DNA of 64,000 nucleotides from the NCBI GenBank assembly GCA_963817785.1, contig CAWFPL010000008.1, positions 1,550,001 to 1,614,000 of the forward strand, in the 5' to 3' direction. This document shows, one piece after another, positions 27,940 to 37,579 of this stretch. Under the pieces are notes generated by a model that did not search any database, had not been told where the DNA came from, and saw only the letters and a program-made list of their open reading frames with translations. The translations under genes and the position numbers were made by a program. This DNA comes from JAKALD01 sp963817785 (GTDB lineage Bacteria > Pseudomonadota > Gammaproteobacteria > Burkholderiales > SG8-39). Within the stretch, counting starts at the first letter, position 1, and every line of letters begins with the position of its first letter.

Positions 27940-28371
27940 ATGACCGCACGTCCACACTCCGCGCAGCAGGGCATGGTGCTGATCGAGGCGCTGATCGGGA
28001 TCCTGATCTTCTCGATCGGCATCCTGGCGATGCTCGGCATGCAGGCCGTCGGCATGCAGACCACGGTCGACGCCAAGTACCGCTCCGACGCCGCGTTCCT
28101 CGCCAACCAGATCATCAGCCAGATCTGGGTCGACCAGGTCGATCTCGCGCGCTACGACACCACCGGAGCCGCCTACGCCCCGCGCGACGCCTGGATTGCG
28201 CAGGTGCAGAGCAGCCTGCCCAAGGCGACCGGCGCCAACGCGCCCCTCATCGCGGTGGCGGGAACCCCGGCGACCCAGGTCACGGTGACGGTGTACTGGC
28301 AAAAGCCGGGCGACCCGACCGTGAGCAAGCAGATCGTGACCGCGAATATCAAAGGCGCTACCAGCCCATGA
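27940..28371 (+). CDS. pilV: Type IV pilus minor pilin PilV
   Basis: 143 aa with leader MTARPHSAQQG and a core MVLIEALIGILIFSIGILAMLGMQ, the typical PilV N-terminus, then the DAAFLANQIISQIW helix. It starts 10 bp after fimT and overlaps pilW by ATGA. Expected to be part of the minor pilin priming complex with PilW, PilX and PilY1. Confidence 0.9.
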   Translation: MTARPHSAQQGMVLIEALIGILIFSIGILAMLGMQAVGMQTTVDAKYRSDAAFLANQIISQIWVDQVDLARYDTTGAAYAPRDAWIAQVQSSLPKATGANAPLIAVAGTPATQVTVTVYWQKPGDPTVSKQIVTANIKGATSP

Positions 28372-29471
28372 GAACCGCCATGCGCGCACGCGAACGAGGC
28401 ATGAGCCTGGTCGAGGTTTTAGTCGGGGTGGCGATCGGCCTGATCGGCATCCTGATCATCACCCAGGCCTACATCGCCAGCGACAACTTCAACCGCTCGG
28501 CGCTCGGGGCGGGCAGTGGGCAGACCAACGGCCTGATCGCGCTGTTCACCATCGAGCGCGACGTGGAGACGGCGGGCTACGGGATCAACCAGGCCAACGT
28601 GCTCGGCTGCGGCAACATCGACTGGTATTACAACGGCAACTACTCGCCCAACATCCAGGCCGGCTCGCCGCTGCCGAACCTCGTGCTCGCGCCGGTGTAC
28701 ATCGACTCATCGGTGACGCCGAACACGATCACGATAATGTATTCGAGCGGAACCGTGCTCTCGATGGGATCCACCATTCAGAGCTTCAATTCGTCCTCTT
28801 CCGAGGTCACGGTTGCAGGCACCCAGGGCTATAACGTCGGCGACCTGATCCTGCTGGTGAGCCAGTCGCCCAGCACGCCCTGCACCATGGCGAACATCAC
28901 GCACGTCCAGACCACCGCCTCGAAGCTGCAGATGAACCCCGGCCTGAACGGGCCCTACAACCCGCCGTCCTGGGGCAGTTTCCCCACCACCTACACCACC
29001 AACGACCTGATCTTCGACATCGGCAACCCGGTGGTGCGGACCTACGCTGTTGCGAGCCCCGCCGTCGGCCAGTACCGGCTGCAGCTGACGGACACCTTGC
29101 TGAACGTAGCCGGAACGGCCGCCCCGCAGGACCTGGTCGACGGGGTCGTCGATCTGCGCGCGCAGTACGGCAAGGACGATGGCGCGGGCGGCGGCACCGC
29201 CGGCGACGGCATCGTCGACGAGTACAACAATGTGCAGCCGGCGACGAGCGCCCAGTGGCAGCAGGTGCTCTCGGTCCGCATCGGGGTGCTGGTGCGCATC
29301 GGCAGCTACGAGAAGCCGGCCACTCCGGGGGGCGCCTGTACGGCGACCACCACGGCGCCGACCTGGCAGGGCGGCAGCTTCACGGTTCCCGGGGGATTGC
29401 CGAGCTGCTACCGCTACCGCGTGTACCAGACCGTGGTGCCGCTGCGCAACATGCTCTGGGGGTACTCGTGA
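28368..29471 (+). CDS. pilW: Type IV pilus assembly protein PilW
   Basis: 367 aa; leader ending ERG before MSLVEVLVGVAIGLIGILIITQAY, followed by a long Ser/Thr/Asn-rich globular region with a GYGIN motif (VETAGYGINQAN) that is common in PilW. Four-base overlap with pilV before it and pilX after it (GTGA). Tight coupling through the operon suggests stoichiometric expression. Confidence 0.9.
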   Translation: MRTAMRARERGMSLVEVLVGVAIGLIGILIITQAYIASDNFNRSALGAGSGQTNGLIALFTIERDVETAGYGINQANVLGCGNIDWYYNGNYSPNIQAGSPLPNLVLAPVYIDSSVTPNTITIMYSSGTVLSMGSTIQSFNSSSSEVTVAGTQGYNVGDLILLVSQSPSTPCTMANITHVQTTASKLQMNPGLNGPYNPPSWGSFPTTYTTNDLIFDIGNPVVRTYAVASPAVGQYRLQLTDTLLNVAGTAAPQDLVDGVVDLRAQYGKDDGAGGGTAGDGIVDEYNNVQPATSAQWQQVLSVRIGVLVRIGSYEKPATPGGACTATTTAPTWQGGSFTVPGGLPSCYRYRVYQTVVPLRNMLWGYS

Positions 29472-30073
29472 GAACCGCCCTGCCACGCACCCGCCAGCAG
29501 GGCGTGGTGCTGTTCATCGCCCTGATCGTGCTGGTCGCGATGTCGCTCGCCGGCATCGCGATGATGCGCAGCGTCGGCACCGGCGCAATGATCGCCAACA
29601 ACCTTGCCTTCAAGCAGAGCGCGACCATGTCCGGGGACATGGGCATCGAGGCGGCGCGCACCTGGCTGATCAACAACGGCGGCAGCACCCTGTATGTCTC
29701 CAATCCCGCGGTGACCGGCGGCAGCGCCTATTACGACAACTGGGGCATCCCCGATCCGCAGTTCGCGGAGGATCCGACCAAGTCGTCCTACGACTGGAGC
29801 ACGGCGGTCACGGTCGGCACCGACGCCGCGGGCAACACCGTGAGCTACGTGATCCAGCGCCTGTGCCAGTTGGACGGCAATCCCTCGGGCGCGAATTGCA
29901 TGCAGGTTTCGGGCGCCGCCGGAGGCGGAGGCGCCTCCGGCGGCGGGACGAAGGGCGCCGCCATCTACGGCGGCTACGCGCTCACGGTCCCGGCCAACGC
30001 GGTGTATCGCATCACGGTGCAGATCAAGGGGCCCCGCAACACGGTCAGCTACGTGCAGGCCACGGTGTACTGA
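29468..30073 (+). CDS. pilX: Type IV pilus assembly protein PilX
   Basis: 201 aa with leader MRTALPRTRQQG then VVLFIALIVLVAMSLAGIAMMRS, the PilX N-terminal pattern, which lacks Glu5. A glycine-rich stretch (AAGGGGASGGG) occurs near residue 155. The start codon is a GTG at 29468 that overlaps the pilW stop as GTGA. pilY1 follows after 26 bp. Confidence 0.88.
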   Translation: MRTALPRTRQQGVVLFIALIVLVAMSLAGIAMMRSVGTGAMIANNLAFKQSATMSGDMGIEAARTWLINNGGSTLYVSNPAVTGGSAYYDNWGIPDPQFAEDPTKSSYDWSTAVTVGTDAAGNTVSYVIQRLCQLDGNPSGANCMQVSGAAGGGGASGGGTKGAAIYGGYALTVPANAVYRITVQIKGPRNTVSYVQATVY

Positions 30074-30099
30074 CGCACCGGCCCGCAGGGAGAATCATC

Positions 30100-33000
30100 A
30101 TGCGCAAACCGATCAAGCTGCTCCTCAAGACCCTGGGCTGCGCGCTGGGCGCCGCGGTCCTGATTCCGGGAAGCGTTTACGCCGGACTCACCGACCTCGC
30201 CTCCGAGCCGCTGGCGCAGCCGGCCTCGAGCGTGCAGCCGAACATCATGCTACTGTTCGACGACTCGGGCTCGATGCGGCAGCAGTACACGCCGGACTAC
30301 GTCGGGCGCTATTTCAGCTCGGACACCAACGCGCTGTGCTTCGACTCGCTGGACTTCGGCACGCCGCTCAATACCACGCTGCGTAACTGCGAGGCGGGCG
30401 ATCCGCCGGTCATGTCGCCGGACGTGAACGTGCAGTACTACAACTCCACGATCCGCTACTTGCCGGCGGCGAACTTCGACGGCACGTCGATGCCGTCGAT
30501 GGACGCGACGACCACCGCCAACTGGACCGCAGTGCCGATGGACGGGGTCAGCGCCAGCTCGATGGTCCACAACGACTACGACACGATCCACATGTTCCCG
30601 GCCGGAAGCGCGACGGACACGGCGGGCGGGACCTCCGACCTGGTCGACAACTACCCGGACCGGGTCTGGTGCGACAGCCAGTCCGCCACGCCGACGGACC
30701 CGAACCACTGCGTCGCCAACAGCGGATACAACTATCCGAGCACCAACCACGGCTACGGACACAGCAGCGGCACGAGCCAGAGCACCATCCTGTACGTATA
30801 CGGCGCGCCGTACTACTACCGCATCGTCCCCACCGAATACTGCACCGACTCGACCCTCACCACCTGCACGGCCGCCACCGCGCCGACCGTGGTCGCCGGG
30901 GTCACCTACAGCGTGCCGGCGCCGGTGCGCTTCTGCAACAGCACCGCGCTCACCAACTGCGAAGCCAAGTACAACACCGCCACCGGCTACACGCGGCCGA
31001 AGTACACGGGCAGCCTTACCACCGGGACGATTGCTGCCACCTACGCGAGCGGCACCATCACGGTCACCAATCCGCAGGCGAGCAGCGGGACGGGTACGAT
31101 CAGCGCGATCTATGTGGGCTCCGCCAGCCTGATCAGCAGCCCGGTCAGTGGCACGCCGGACAACACGACCGACATCAACGCGATCGCCTCGCTGATCGTG
31201 GGCCGGATCGCCGTGAATTCCGCAACCAGCGGCTATACCGCCACCTGCCAGACGCCTACCGGCGGCTCGACCTGCAACAGCGGCACGGTGGTCGTAACCG
31301 CAACGGCCACCGGAACCGCGCCGAACGGCAAGGCGATCTCGGTGACTAACAACGGCACGCCGGGCGCCAGTGCGAGCGTCTCGCTCACGTTCAGCGGCGT
31401 GAGCAGCAACTGGCGGTCGCGCAGCACGATCACTTCGATCATCGCGAACTCGGCGACGCAGCTGCTCCCGTCCACGATCAGCTGCACTGGCGGCTGCTCG
31501 GGCAACGCGAGCGCCCTGGCGGCATGGATGGCCAGCGCGGTCGCATCGGCCATCAATGGCGGGAGCACCGGCTACACGGCCACTTCGAGCGGCAGCACGG
31601 TCACGATCATCGCCCCGTCCGGCACCGGCGCTTCGGGCAATGGCACGACCATCGCGCTGCAGCAGCGCAACATGAGCACCAACGGCAGCGGCTCGTCGTC
31701 CGTGAACGCGACCATGGCGGGCGGGACGACCATCGGCGGCATCGCGACGACGACGACCAGCATGAGCGGCGGCGCGAACACGGCCACCGGCCTGATCCGC
31801 ACCGGCGTCGGCACCTTCGTGCGCACCAGCATCGTCCCCTACCTCGATCCGCCGACCGACTCGATCCCCGCGACCTATCCGAAATACCCGGGGCGAACCG
31901 ATTGCGCGGCGGTGAGCACCTGCACCTACGCCGAGGAGATGACCAACTTCGCAAACTGGTATGCGTATTACCGTACACGCAACGAGATGGCGAAGACCGC
32001 GATCGGGCGCGCGTTCGCCGGCCTCACCAGCGCCTTCCGGGTCGGCTTCATCACCATCAATCCGGGCAACCCGGTGAGCTCGAGCGCGTTCCTCGCGATC
32101 GACGACTTCACCTCGGGCGCCGGCAACCAGAAGGACCTCTGGTACCAGCACCTGTACGCAGCCGAGGCCAACAGCGGCACGCCTTTGCGCGAGGCGGTGT
32201 CGCGCGTCGGCCAGTACCTCGCCGGCCTTGGCAGCACCTCCACGCCGCGCCTGGCCAACGGCATGGGAGCCAGCCCGATCGAGGTCGCCTGCCAGCCCAA
32301 CTACACCGTGCTGGTGACCGACGGCTACTGGAACGGCAACGCGGGGCAGACCCTGAGCGGCGGCTCGATCGGCAACCAGGACAACACCGATTCGGGCTAC
32401 CACACGCGCGCTATAGGCGCCTACGACGGCGGCTTGATCGGGTCGACCAACACGCTCGCCGACACCGCCATGTATTACTACCAGACGGACCTGCGGCCGG
32501 ACCTCCCCAACGAAGTGCCGACGACCCAGACCGACCCGAACCCGCAGCAGCACATGGACTTTTTCGGCGTCATCATCGGCCAGTCCGGCCTGCTCAACTT
32601 CGACCCGAACTACCTGACCGAGACCAGCGGGGACTTCTTCAGCATCAAGCAAGGCAGCCTGAACTGGCCGGTGCCGTCCGCCGACTCGCCGACCGCGCTC
32701 GACGACCTGTGGCATGCCGCGGTCGACGGCCACGGCCAGTTCTTCACCGCCAAGGACCCGGTCACGCTGTCCAACGCCATCAACTCGACGCTGTCCAACG
32801 TCAGCTCGCGCGTCGGCGCGGGCGCCGCCGCGGCCACCTCGAACCTGCAGCCGGTCGCGGGCGACAACTTCGCCTTCACCGCCCAGTACCAGACGGTGGT
32901 GTGGACCGGCGACCTCACGGCACGCACCATCGACCTCAGCACTGGGATCGTGGCCACGCGCGAGTTGTGGTCGGCGCAGGCGCTGCTCGACCAGCGCACG

Positions 33001-34986
33001 CAATACGACCGCAACATCTACACCTTCGACCCAGCGGACACGACGGCGGGCGGCGGCCAGAACGGCAACCTGCTGGAGAGCTTCTGCTGGCCCGGCGCCT
33101 TCGCCACGGGCAACTACCCGGGCTGCAGTGACGGTGCCGAGCTCTCCACGGCGCAGATGGCCTACTTCAACCCGCTCACGCTGCCCCAGGCGACCACCTG
33201 GGCGAGCGACGGCAGCGGCCGCAACACCTCGGCCACGCCGGACAACCTGGTGGACTACCTGCGCGGCGACCCGACCAACGAGTCGACCGGCGGCACCGCG
33301 ACCACCGACCTGTACCGCCCGCGCGACCACCTGCTCGGGGACATCGTGGACGCGCAGCCGGCCTACGTGAAGGCCGCGCCGTTCGGCTACGACAGCGGCT
33401 CGTACGCCGGGGGGCAGGACCAGTACTACCAGACGTTCGCGGCCAGCACCAACGGCGCCACCGGAACGCGCGCGGGCACCGTGTTCGCCGCGGCCAACGA
33501 CGGCATGCTGCACGCCTTCAACACCGAGGGCCCGAACGGCGAGGTCTATTACCAGACCGGGGGCATCGCCACCACCGCCACGTCGGACGACACCTTCACC
33601 GGCACGCTGGTCGCGAGCCCCACCAACGGGCAAGGCTCCGAGCGCTGGGCATACATTCCGTCGATGCTCCTGCCCCAGCTGGAGAACCTGGCCGACATCC
33701 CGTACGCGCACCAGTACTACACCGACGGCTCGCCGACGGTCGGCGACGTGTGTTTCGGGGAAACGGCCACCACCAAGTGTCCCTCGGTGGCGAGCTGGCA
33801 CACGATCCTCGTCGCCGGGCTGAACGGCGGCGGGCGCGGCTACTACGCGCTCGACGTCACCGATCCGAACAACCCGAAGGGGCTGTGGGAATTCAGCGCC
33901 AACGCCAGCACACCCTGCCTGTCCAACGCGCAGGCCGATAGCGGCAGCTACTTCCAGGACTGCAACCTCGGCTACAGCTTCGGCAACCCGCTGATCGTCA
34001 AGAGCCCGTACGACGGCCGCTGGGTAGTGCTGGTCACCTCGGGCTACAACAACGTCAACCCGGGCAACGGACAGGGCTACCTGTACGTGCTCGACGCGCA
34101 GACCGGGGCGATCCTCGAGCGCATCGGCACCGGCGTGGGCTGCGACGGCGTGAGCACCACTTCGCCTTGCGTAGCCGGCACGGTCGACCCGAGCGGGCTG
34201 AACCACATCAACGCCTGGGTGAACAATGCGTATTACGACAACACCGCGCAGCAGGTGTACGGGGTCGACCTCAAGGGCAACGTGTGGCGCTTCCAGCTCA
34301 CCACGGGCACCGCGTTCAAGCTCGAAACGCTCACCGACCCGTCGGGCACCCCGCAGCCCCTCACCACCCGGCCCGAGCTGGCGTCGGTCAGCAATTTCGA
34401 CGTGGTGTATGTGGCCACGGGGCAGCTGCTCGGCGTCAGCGACAAGAGCAGCACGCAGGTGCAATCGATCTACGCGCTGAAGGACACCCTGAGCTCGACG
34501 CCGCTGCCGGATGTGCGCACCTCGGGCCAGTTCGTGCAGCAGACGCTGACCGCCATCCCCGGCTCAGCGCCCCCGCAACGCACCGTGACGAGCAACGCGG
34601 TGGACTTCAACACGCAGGATGGGTGGTGGGTCGACCTGCCCGACAGCGGCGAGCGCGTCAACGTCGATCCGCAGCTGCAGCTCGGCACGCTGGTGGTCGC
34701 GTCCAACGTGCCGTCCTCCGACACCTGCGTCGCGGGCGGCTCGGGCTGGATCAACTTCTTCGACTATAAGACGGGGAGCTTCATCCAGGGCGCCACCGCC
34801 AACATGGTGAGCACGCAGATCGCCGCTTCGCTGGTGGTCGGCATCAACGTGGTCAAGCTGCCCGGCGGCGACGTGAAGACCATCGTCACCACCGCGGACA
34901 ACCAGCAGCTCACGCAGACCACGCCGGTCGCGCCCAACAACGTGCAGGGCCGCCGGGTATCCTGGCGCGAGCTGATCTCGCAGTAA
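30100..34986 (+). CDS. pilY1: PilY1-type pilus tip adhesin/assembly protein
   Basis: Secreted protein of 1628 aa that caps and regulates type IV pili. Signal peptide ends near SVYAG. A von Willebrand A-type MIDAS motif DDSGSM is at about residues 54-59. A long Ser/Thr/Gly-rich insertion (about 300-560) contains two related repeats. The C-terminal half is the PilY1/PilC beta-propeller (VFAAANDGMLHAFN, GRGYYALDVTDPNNPKGLWEF, YGVDLKGNVWRF). I did not find an obvious calcium-binding loop of the Pseudomonas type. AGGGAGA precedes the ATG. Last gene of the minor pilin operon. Confidence 0.93.
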   Translation: MRKPIKLLLKTLGCALGAAVLIPGSVYAGLTDLASEPLAQPASSVQPNIMLLFDDSGSMRQQYTPDYVGRYFSSDTNALCFDSLDFGTPLNTTLRNCEAGDPPVMSPDVNVQYYNSTIRYLPAANFDGTSMPSMDATTTANWTAVPMDGVSASSMVHNDYDTIHMFPAGSATDTAGGTSDLVDNYPDRVWCDSQSATPTDPNHCVANSGYNYPSTNHGYGHSSGTSQSTILYVYGAPYYYRIVPTEYCTDSTLTTCTAATAPTVVAGVTYSVPAPVRFCNSTALTNCEAKYNTATGYTRPKYTGSLTTGTIAATYASGTITVTNPQASSGTGTISAIYVGSASLISSPVSGTPDNTTDINAIASLIVGRIAVNSATSGYTATCQTPTGGSTCNSGTVVVTATATGTAPNGKAISVTNNGTPGASASVSLTFSGVSSNWRSRSTITSIIANSATQLLPSTISCTGGCSGNASALAAWMASAVASAINGGSTGYTATSSGSTVTIIAPSGTGASGNGTTIALQQRNMSTNGSGSSSVNATMAGGTTIGGIATTTTSMSGGANTATGLIRTGVGTFVRTSIVPYLDPPTDSIPATYPKYPGRTDCAAVSTCTYAEEMTNFANWYAYYRTRNEMAKTAIGRAFAGLTSAFRVGFITINPGNPVSSSAFLAIDDFTSGAGNQKDLWYQHLYAAEANSGTPLREAVSRVGQYLAGLGSTSTPRLANGMGASPIEVACQPNYTVLVTDGYWNGNAGQTLSGGSIGNQDNTDSGYHTRAIGAYDGGLIGSTNTLADTAMYYYQTDLRPDLPNEVPTTQTDPNPQQHMDFFGVIIGQSGLLNFDPNYLTETSGDFFSIKQGSLNWPVPSADSPTALDDLWHAAVDGHGQFFTAKDPVTLSNAINSTLSNVSSRVGAGAAAATSNLQPVAGDNFAFTAQYQTVVWTGDLTARTIDLSTGIVATRELWSAQALLDQRTQYDRNIYTFDPADTTAGGGQNGNLLESFCWPGAFATGNYPGCSDGAELSTAQMAYFNPLTLPQATTWASDGSGRNTSATPDNLVDYLRGDPTNESTGGTATTDLYRPRDHLLGDIVDAQPAYVKAAPFGYDSGSYAGGQDQYYQTFAASTNGATGTRAGTVFAAANDGMLHAFNTEGPNGEVYYQTGGIATTATSDDTFTGTLVASPTNGQGSERWAYIPSMLLPQLENLADIPYAHQYYTDGSPTVGDVCFGETATTKCPSVASWHTILVAGLNGGGRGYYALDVTDPNNPKGLWEFSANASTPCLSNAQADSGSYFQDCNLGYSFGNPLIVKSPYDGRWVVLVTSGYNNVNPGNGQGYLYVLDAQTGAILERIGTGVGCDGVSTTSPCVAGTVDPSGLNHINAWVNNAYYDNTAQQVYGVDLKGNVWRFQLTTGTAFKLETLTDPSGTPQPLTTRPELASVSNFDVVYVATGQLLGVSDKSSTQVQSIYALKDTLSSTPLPDVRTSGQFVQQTLTAIPGSAPPQRTVTSNAVDFNTQDGWWVDLPDSGERVNVDPQLQLGTLVVASNVPSSDTCVAGGSGWINFFDYKTGSFIQGATANMVSTQIAASLVVGINVVKLPGGDVKTIVTTADNQQLTQTTPVAPNNVQGRRVSWRELISQ
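31093..31710 (+). repeat. Two degenerate ~110-residue repeats inside pilY1
   Basis: Copy 1 (about residues 332-430) and copy 2 (about 440-537) share the order GTI-S-I / STITSI, a run of small residues, an alanine-rich helix, SGYTAT or TGYTAT, a strand ending VTATATG or VTIIAPSG, and PNGKAI or GNGTTI. Similarity is at protein level only; the DNA copies have diverged. Confidence 0.6.
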
Positions 34987-34996
34987 GCGGGTCGAG

Positions 34997-35031
34997 GCGG
35001 GCGGCGGACTCCCCGGGTCACTGCCGCCCGC
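34997..35031. terminator. Hairpin between convergent pilY1 and ispH
   Basis: GCGGGCGGC (34997-35005) pairs with GCCGCCCGC (35023-35031), 9 bp, in the 104-bp gap where the two genes converge. There is no T-tract. Confidence 0.4.
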
Positions 35032-35091
35032 GATCGGCCCGCCGAGACGCGCCGCCGGCCAAAAGCCGCGGCGCGCATTCGCGGCGGCGCC

Positions 35092-36042
35092 CTAGGAGGA
35101 AGGGAGCGCGCGATGCGCGAGCTCGCGCGGCAGTGTGAAGACCACGTTCTCGGTAATGCCCTCGAGTTGCCGCACGTGCGTGGCGCCAAGCTGCCGGAGC
35201 CGCGCGATCAGCTCCTCGACCAGAACCTCGGGCGCCGACGCGCCCGCGCTCACGCCGACGCAGCGCTTGCCGGCGACCCACTCGGGACGCAGGTCCGCCG
35301 CACTGTCCACCATGTAGGCCTCGGCACCCATGTTGCGCGCCACCTCGCGCAGCCGGTTGGAGTTCGAGCTGTTGGGCGAGCCCACCACGATCACCACCTC
35401 GCAGCGCGGCGCCATCAGCTTCACCGCGTCCTGGCGGTTCTGGGTCGCGTAGCAAATGTCGTCCGTCTTCGGACCGCGGATCGCAGCAAAGCGCGCCTTC
35501 AGCCCCGCGACGATCGCTGCCGCGTCGTCGACCGAGAGCGTGGTCTGGGTCACGTAGGCGAGCTTGTCCGGATTCTTCACCACCAGCTGCGCCACGTCGG
35601 CGATCGATTCGACCAGGTGCATGCCGCGGGCGGCCTGGCCCATGGTGCCCTCGGCCTCGGGATGGCCGCGGTGGCCGATCATCACGATCTCGTAGCCGGC
35701 GCGCAGCATCTTGGCCACCTCGACGTGCACCTTGGTGACCAGCGGGCAGGTGGCGTCGAACACCTTGAGCCCGCGCGCCTTGGCGGCGCGCCGCACCGCC
35801 TGCGACACGCCGTGCGCGCTGAAGATCACGATGCTGCCGGCCGGTACCTCGTCCAGCTCGTCGACGAACACCGCACCCCGGGCGCGCAGATGCTCCACCA
35901 CATAGCGGTTGTGCACGATCTCGTGGCGCACGTAGATCGGCGCCCCGAACTGCTCGAGGACGTGCTCCACGATCTCGATCGCTCGCTCCACGCCGGCGCA
36001 GAAGCCGCGCGGCTTGGCCAGCAGTACTTCCATCTCCGTCAT
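35092..36042 (-). CDS. ispH: 4-hydroxy-3-methylbut-2-enyl diphosphate reductase
   Basis: Last enzyme of the MEP isoprenoid pathway, an Fe-S protein making IPP and DMAPP. 316 aa with the three cluster cysteines in GFCAGVERAI, DATCPLV and DDICYATQNRQ, plus SAHGVS and the EGTMGQ/SPNSSNSNRL segments. The window also holds dxs, the first enzyme of the pathway, 27 kb away. It is the last gene of ribF-ileS-lspA-HD-fkpB-ispH. Confidence 0.96.
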   Translation of the reverse strand: MTEMEVLLAKPRGFCAGVERAIEIVEHVLEQFGAPIYVRHEIVHNRYVVEHLRARGAVFVDELDEVPAGSIVIFSAHGVSQAVRRAAKARGLKVFDATCPLVTKVHVEVAKMLRAGYEIVMIGHRGHPEAEGTMGQAARGMHLVESIADVAQLVVKNPDKLAYVTQTTLSVDDAAAIVAGLKARFAAIRGPKTDDICYATQNRQDAVKLMAPRCEVVIVVGSPNSSNSNRLREVARNMGAEAYMVDSAADLRPEWVAGKRCVGVSAGASAPEVLVEELIARLRQLGATHVRQLEGITENVVFTLPRELAHRALPSS

Positions 36043-36112
36043 GCCGACATCTTGCCACTTGCGGCAGCGGTTGCGAAAGCCGCGCGCAACGCAGGGTCTT
36101 GGCGCGCGGCCC

Positions 36113-36535
36113 TCACAGGACGGAGATCACCTCGAGCTCGAAGCGCAGGCGCCGCCCGGCGAGCGGGTGATTGAAGTCCACGCGCACCCGGTCCTCGCCC
36201 GCCTCGAGCACGATCCCCAGATGCGCATCGCCTTCGGGGCCGGCAAATTCCACCGCCTCGCCCGCCGCGAGCCTCATGTCGGCGGGAAACGCGGCACGGG
36301 GCAGCGCCTGCAGCAACTCCTCGCGCCGCTCGCCGAAGGCCTGCCCGGGCTCGAGCAGGAACACGTAGCGCTTGCCAGGCACGGCCTGCTCGACGCAGCG
36401 CTCCAGGCCGGGCGCCAGCTCGCCCGCGCCCAGCGCCAGCGTGGCAGGCGCGGCACCGAAGGTCGATAGCAGCTCGGCGCCGTGCTCCAGGCTCAGGCGG
36501 TAGTGCAGCGTGACGAGGCCGCCGCCGGCGCTCAT
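36113..36535 (-). CDS. fkpB: FKBP-type peptidyl-prolyl isomerase, SlpA/FkpB family
   Basis: 140 aa with FKBP landmarks: LHYRLSLEHGAELLSTF, LGAGELAPGLERCV, the inserted IF domain, and VRVDFNHPLAGRRLRFELEVI, which is the conserved end of SlpA-type isomerases/chaperones. ATG at 36535 overlaps the upstream HD gene by four bases. fkpB next to ispH is widely conserved. Confidence 0.9.
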   Translation of the reverse strand: MSAGGGLVTLHYRLSLEHGAELLSTFGAAPATLALGAGELAPGLERCVEQAVPGKRYVFLLEPGQAFGERREELLQALPRAAFPADMRLAAGEAVEFAGPEGDAHLGIVLEAGEDRVRVDFNHPLAGRRLRFELEVISVL

Positions 36536-37107
36536 TCCGGTCGCCTCGCGTAGGCGGCATCGAAGGCCTGCTCGAGCCGCGGCTGCGTGCCGCGCAGCTG
36601 GTCGACCACCTGCTTCGCCCAGTCGAAATACTCGCGCCGGCGCGCGCTGTCCCAGCTCGCCGGCGGGTGCTCGTCCACGTCGCGCAGATTGCAGATCTTG
36701 TCGGCAAGCTTGACCAGCATCGCGGCGTGCCCGAGGTCGCGCGGCATTCCGGCGCGGCCCGCGCGCAGCTGCGCGGCATGCTCGACCTGGGCGCGCTTTC
36801 TCTCCGCCTTGGGCAGCGCCTTGTCGTCGCTCACCGCGGCCACGATCCCGGCGATGCGGGCGCCGAACTCGGCTTCCAGCTCCTCGCGCGTGGTGGCCGT
36901 GTCCTCGATGGTGTCGTGCAGCAGCGCGGCGCACAGCACCTCGACGTCGTGCACGCCGCCCTCGTTCACCAGCAGGTCGGCGAGCGCAATCGGGTGGTTG
37001 ATGTACGGCGAAGCCTCGGCGTCCTTGCGCCGCTGGTCGCGGTGCTTGTGTGCCGCGAAAGCGAGCGCCTTCAGCAGCCGCGGCAGCCCGGCGTCAGGTG
37101 CGCTCAT
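36532..37107 (-). CDS. HD-domain (p)ppGpp hydrolase-like protein (MESH1/SAH type)
   Basis: 191 aa, single HD domain. It resembles the hydrolase domain of SpoT/Rel: the early H in AAHKHRDQRRK, YINHPIALADLL, the HD pair in ALLHDTIEDT, and the second metal ligand region VKLADKICNLRD. No synthetase domain is present. Small alarmone hydrolases of this type degrade (p)ppGpp or related nucleotides. It is inserted between lspA (14-bp overlap) and fkpB (4-bp overlap), so it is translated with the core envelope/isoprenoid operon. Confidence 0.8.
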   Translation of the reverse strand: MSAPDAGLPRLLKALAFAAHKHRDQRRKDAEASPYINHPIALADLLVNEGGVHDVEVLCAALLHDTIEDTATTREELEAEFGARIAGIVAAVSDDKALPKAERKRAQVEHAAQLRAGRAGMPRDLGHAAMLVKLADKICNLRDVDEHPPASWDSARRREYFDWAKQVVDQLRGTQPRLEQAFDAAYARRPE

Positions 37108-37579
37108 CGCCTGCGCTCCTGCCGTGCACCAAGCTGTCCAGGATCAGCAGCCCCGCGCCGACGGTAATCGCCGAATCGGCGGCGTTGAACGCCGGCCAGT
37201 GCCAGCCGAGCGCGTGGACGTCGAGGAAATCGACCACGTAGCCGTAGCGCAGGCGGTCGATCAGGTTGCCGATCGCGCCGCCGAGGATCAGCGCCAGCCC
37301 GGCACAGTACAGGCGCCGCGGCGGCGAACGCAGCAGCAGCACCGAAACGACGACGATGGCCGCCATGGCGATCCCCGCGAACAGCGGCGTCTGCCATCCC
37401 GGCGCGCGAGCGAGCAGGCTGAAGGCCGCACCCTTGTTGAAGGCGAGCACCAGGTTGAAGAACCCGGTCACCGGGTAGCGCTCCCCGGGGTGCAGGGCGG
37501 CCTGCAGCAGCCACTTGGTGAGCTGGTCGACGGCGACGACCGCCGCGGCCAGCGCGAACCAGGGATACGCCTTACGCAT
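37094..37579 (-). CDS. lspA: Lipoprotein signal peptidase
   Basis: Inner-membrane aspartyl protease that removes lipoprotein signal peptides. 161 aa with four membrane segments, the VDQLTKW N-terminal motif, FNKGAAFSL, and the two catalytic Asp in GNLIDRL and FNAADSAI. It overlaps the end of ileS by 8 bp, the classical ileS-lspA arrangement. Confidence 0.96.
   Translation of the reverse strand: MRKAYPWFALAAAVVAVDQLTKWLLQAALHPGERYPVTGFFNLVLAFNKGAAFSLLARAPGWQTPLFAGIAMAAIVVVSVLLLRSPPRRLYCAGLALILGGAIGNLIDRLRYGYVVDFLDVHALGWHWPAFNAADSAITVGAGLLILDSLVHGRSAGDERT

Noticed and set aside
30250..34464. 1404-codon open frame antisense to pilY1
   Set aside because: High-GC shadow frame with Arg/Ala/Gly-rich composition and no family motif; the plus strand is clearly PilY1.
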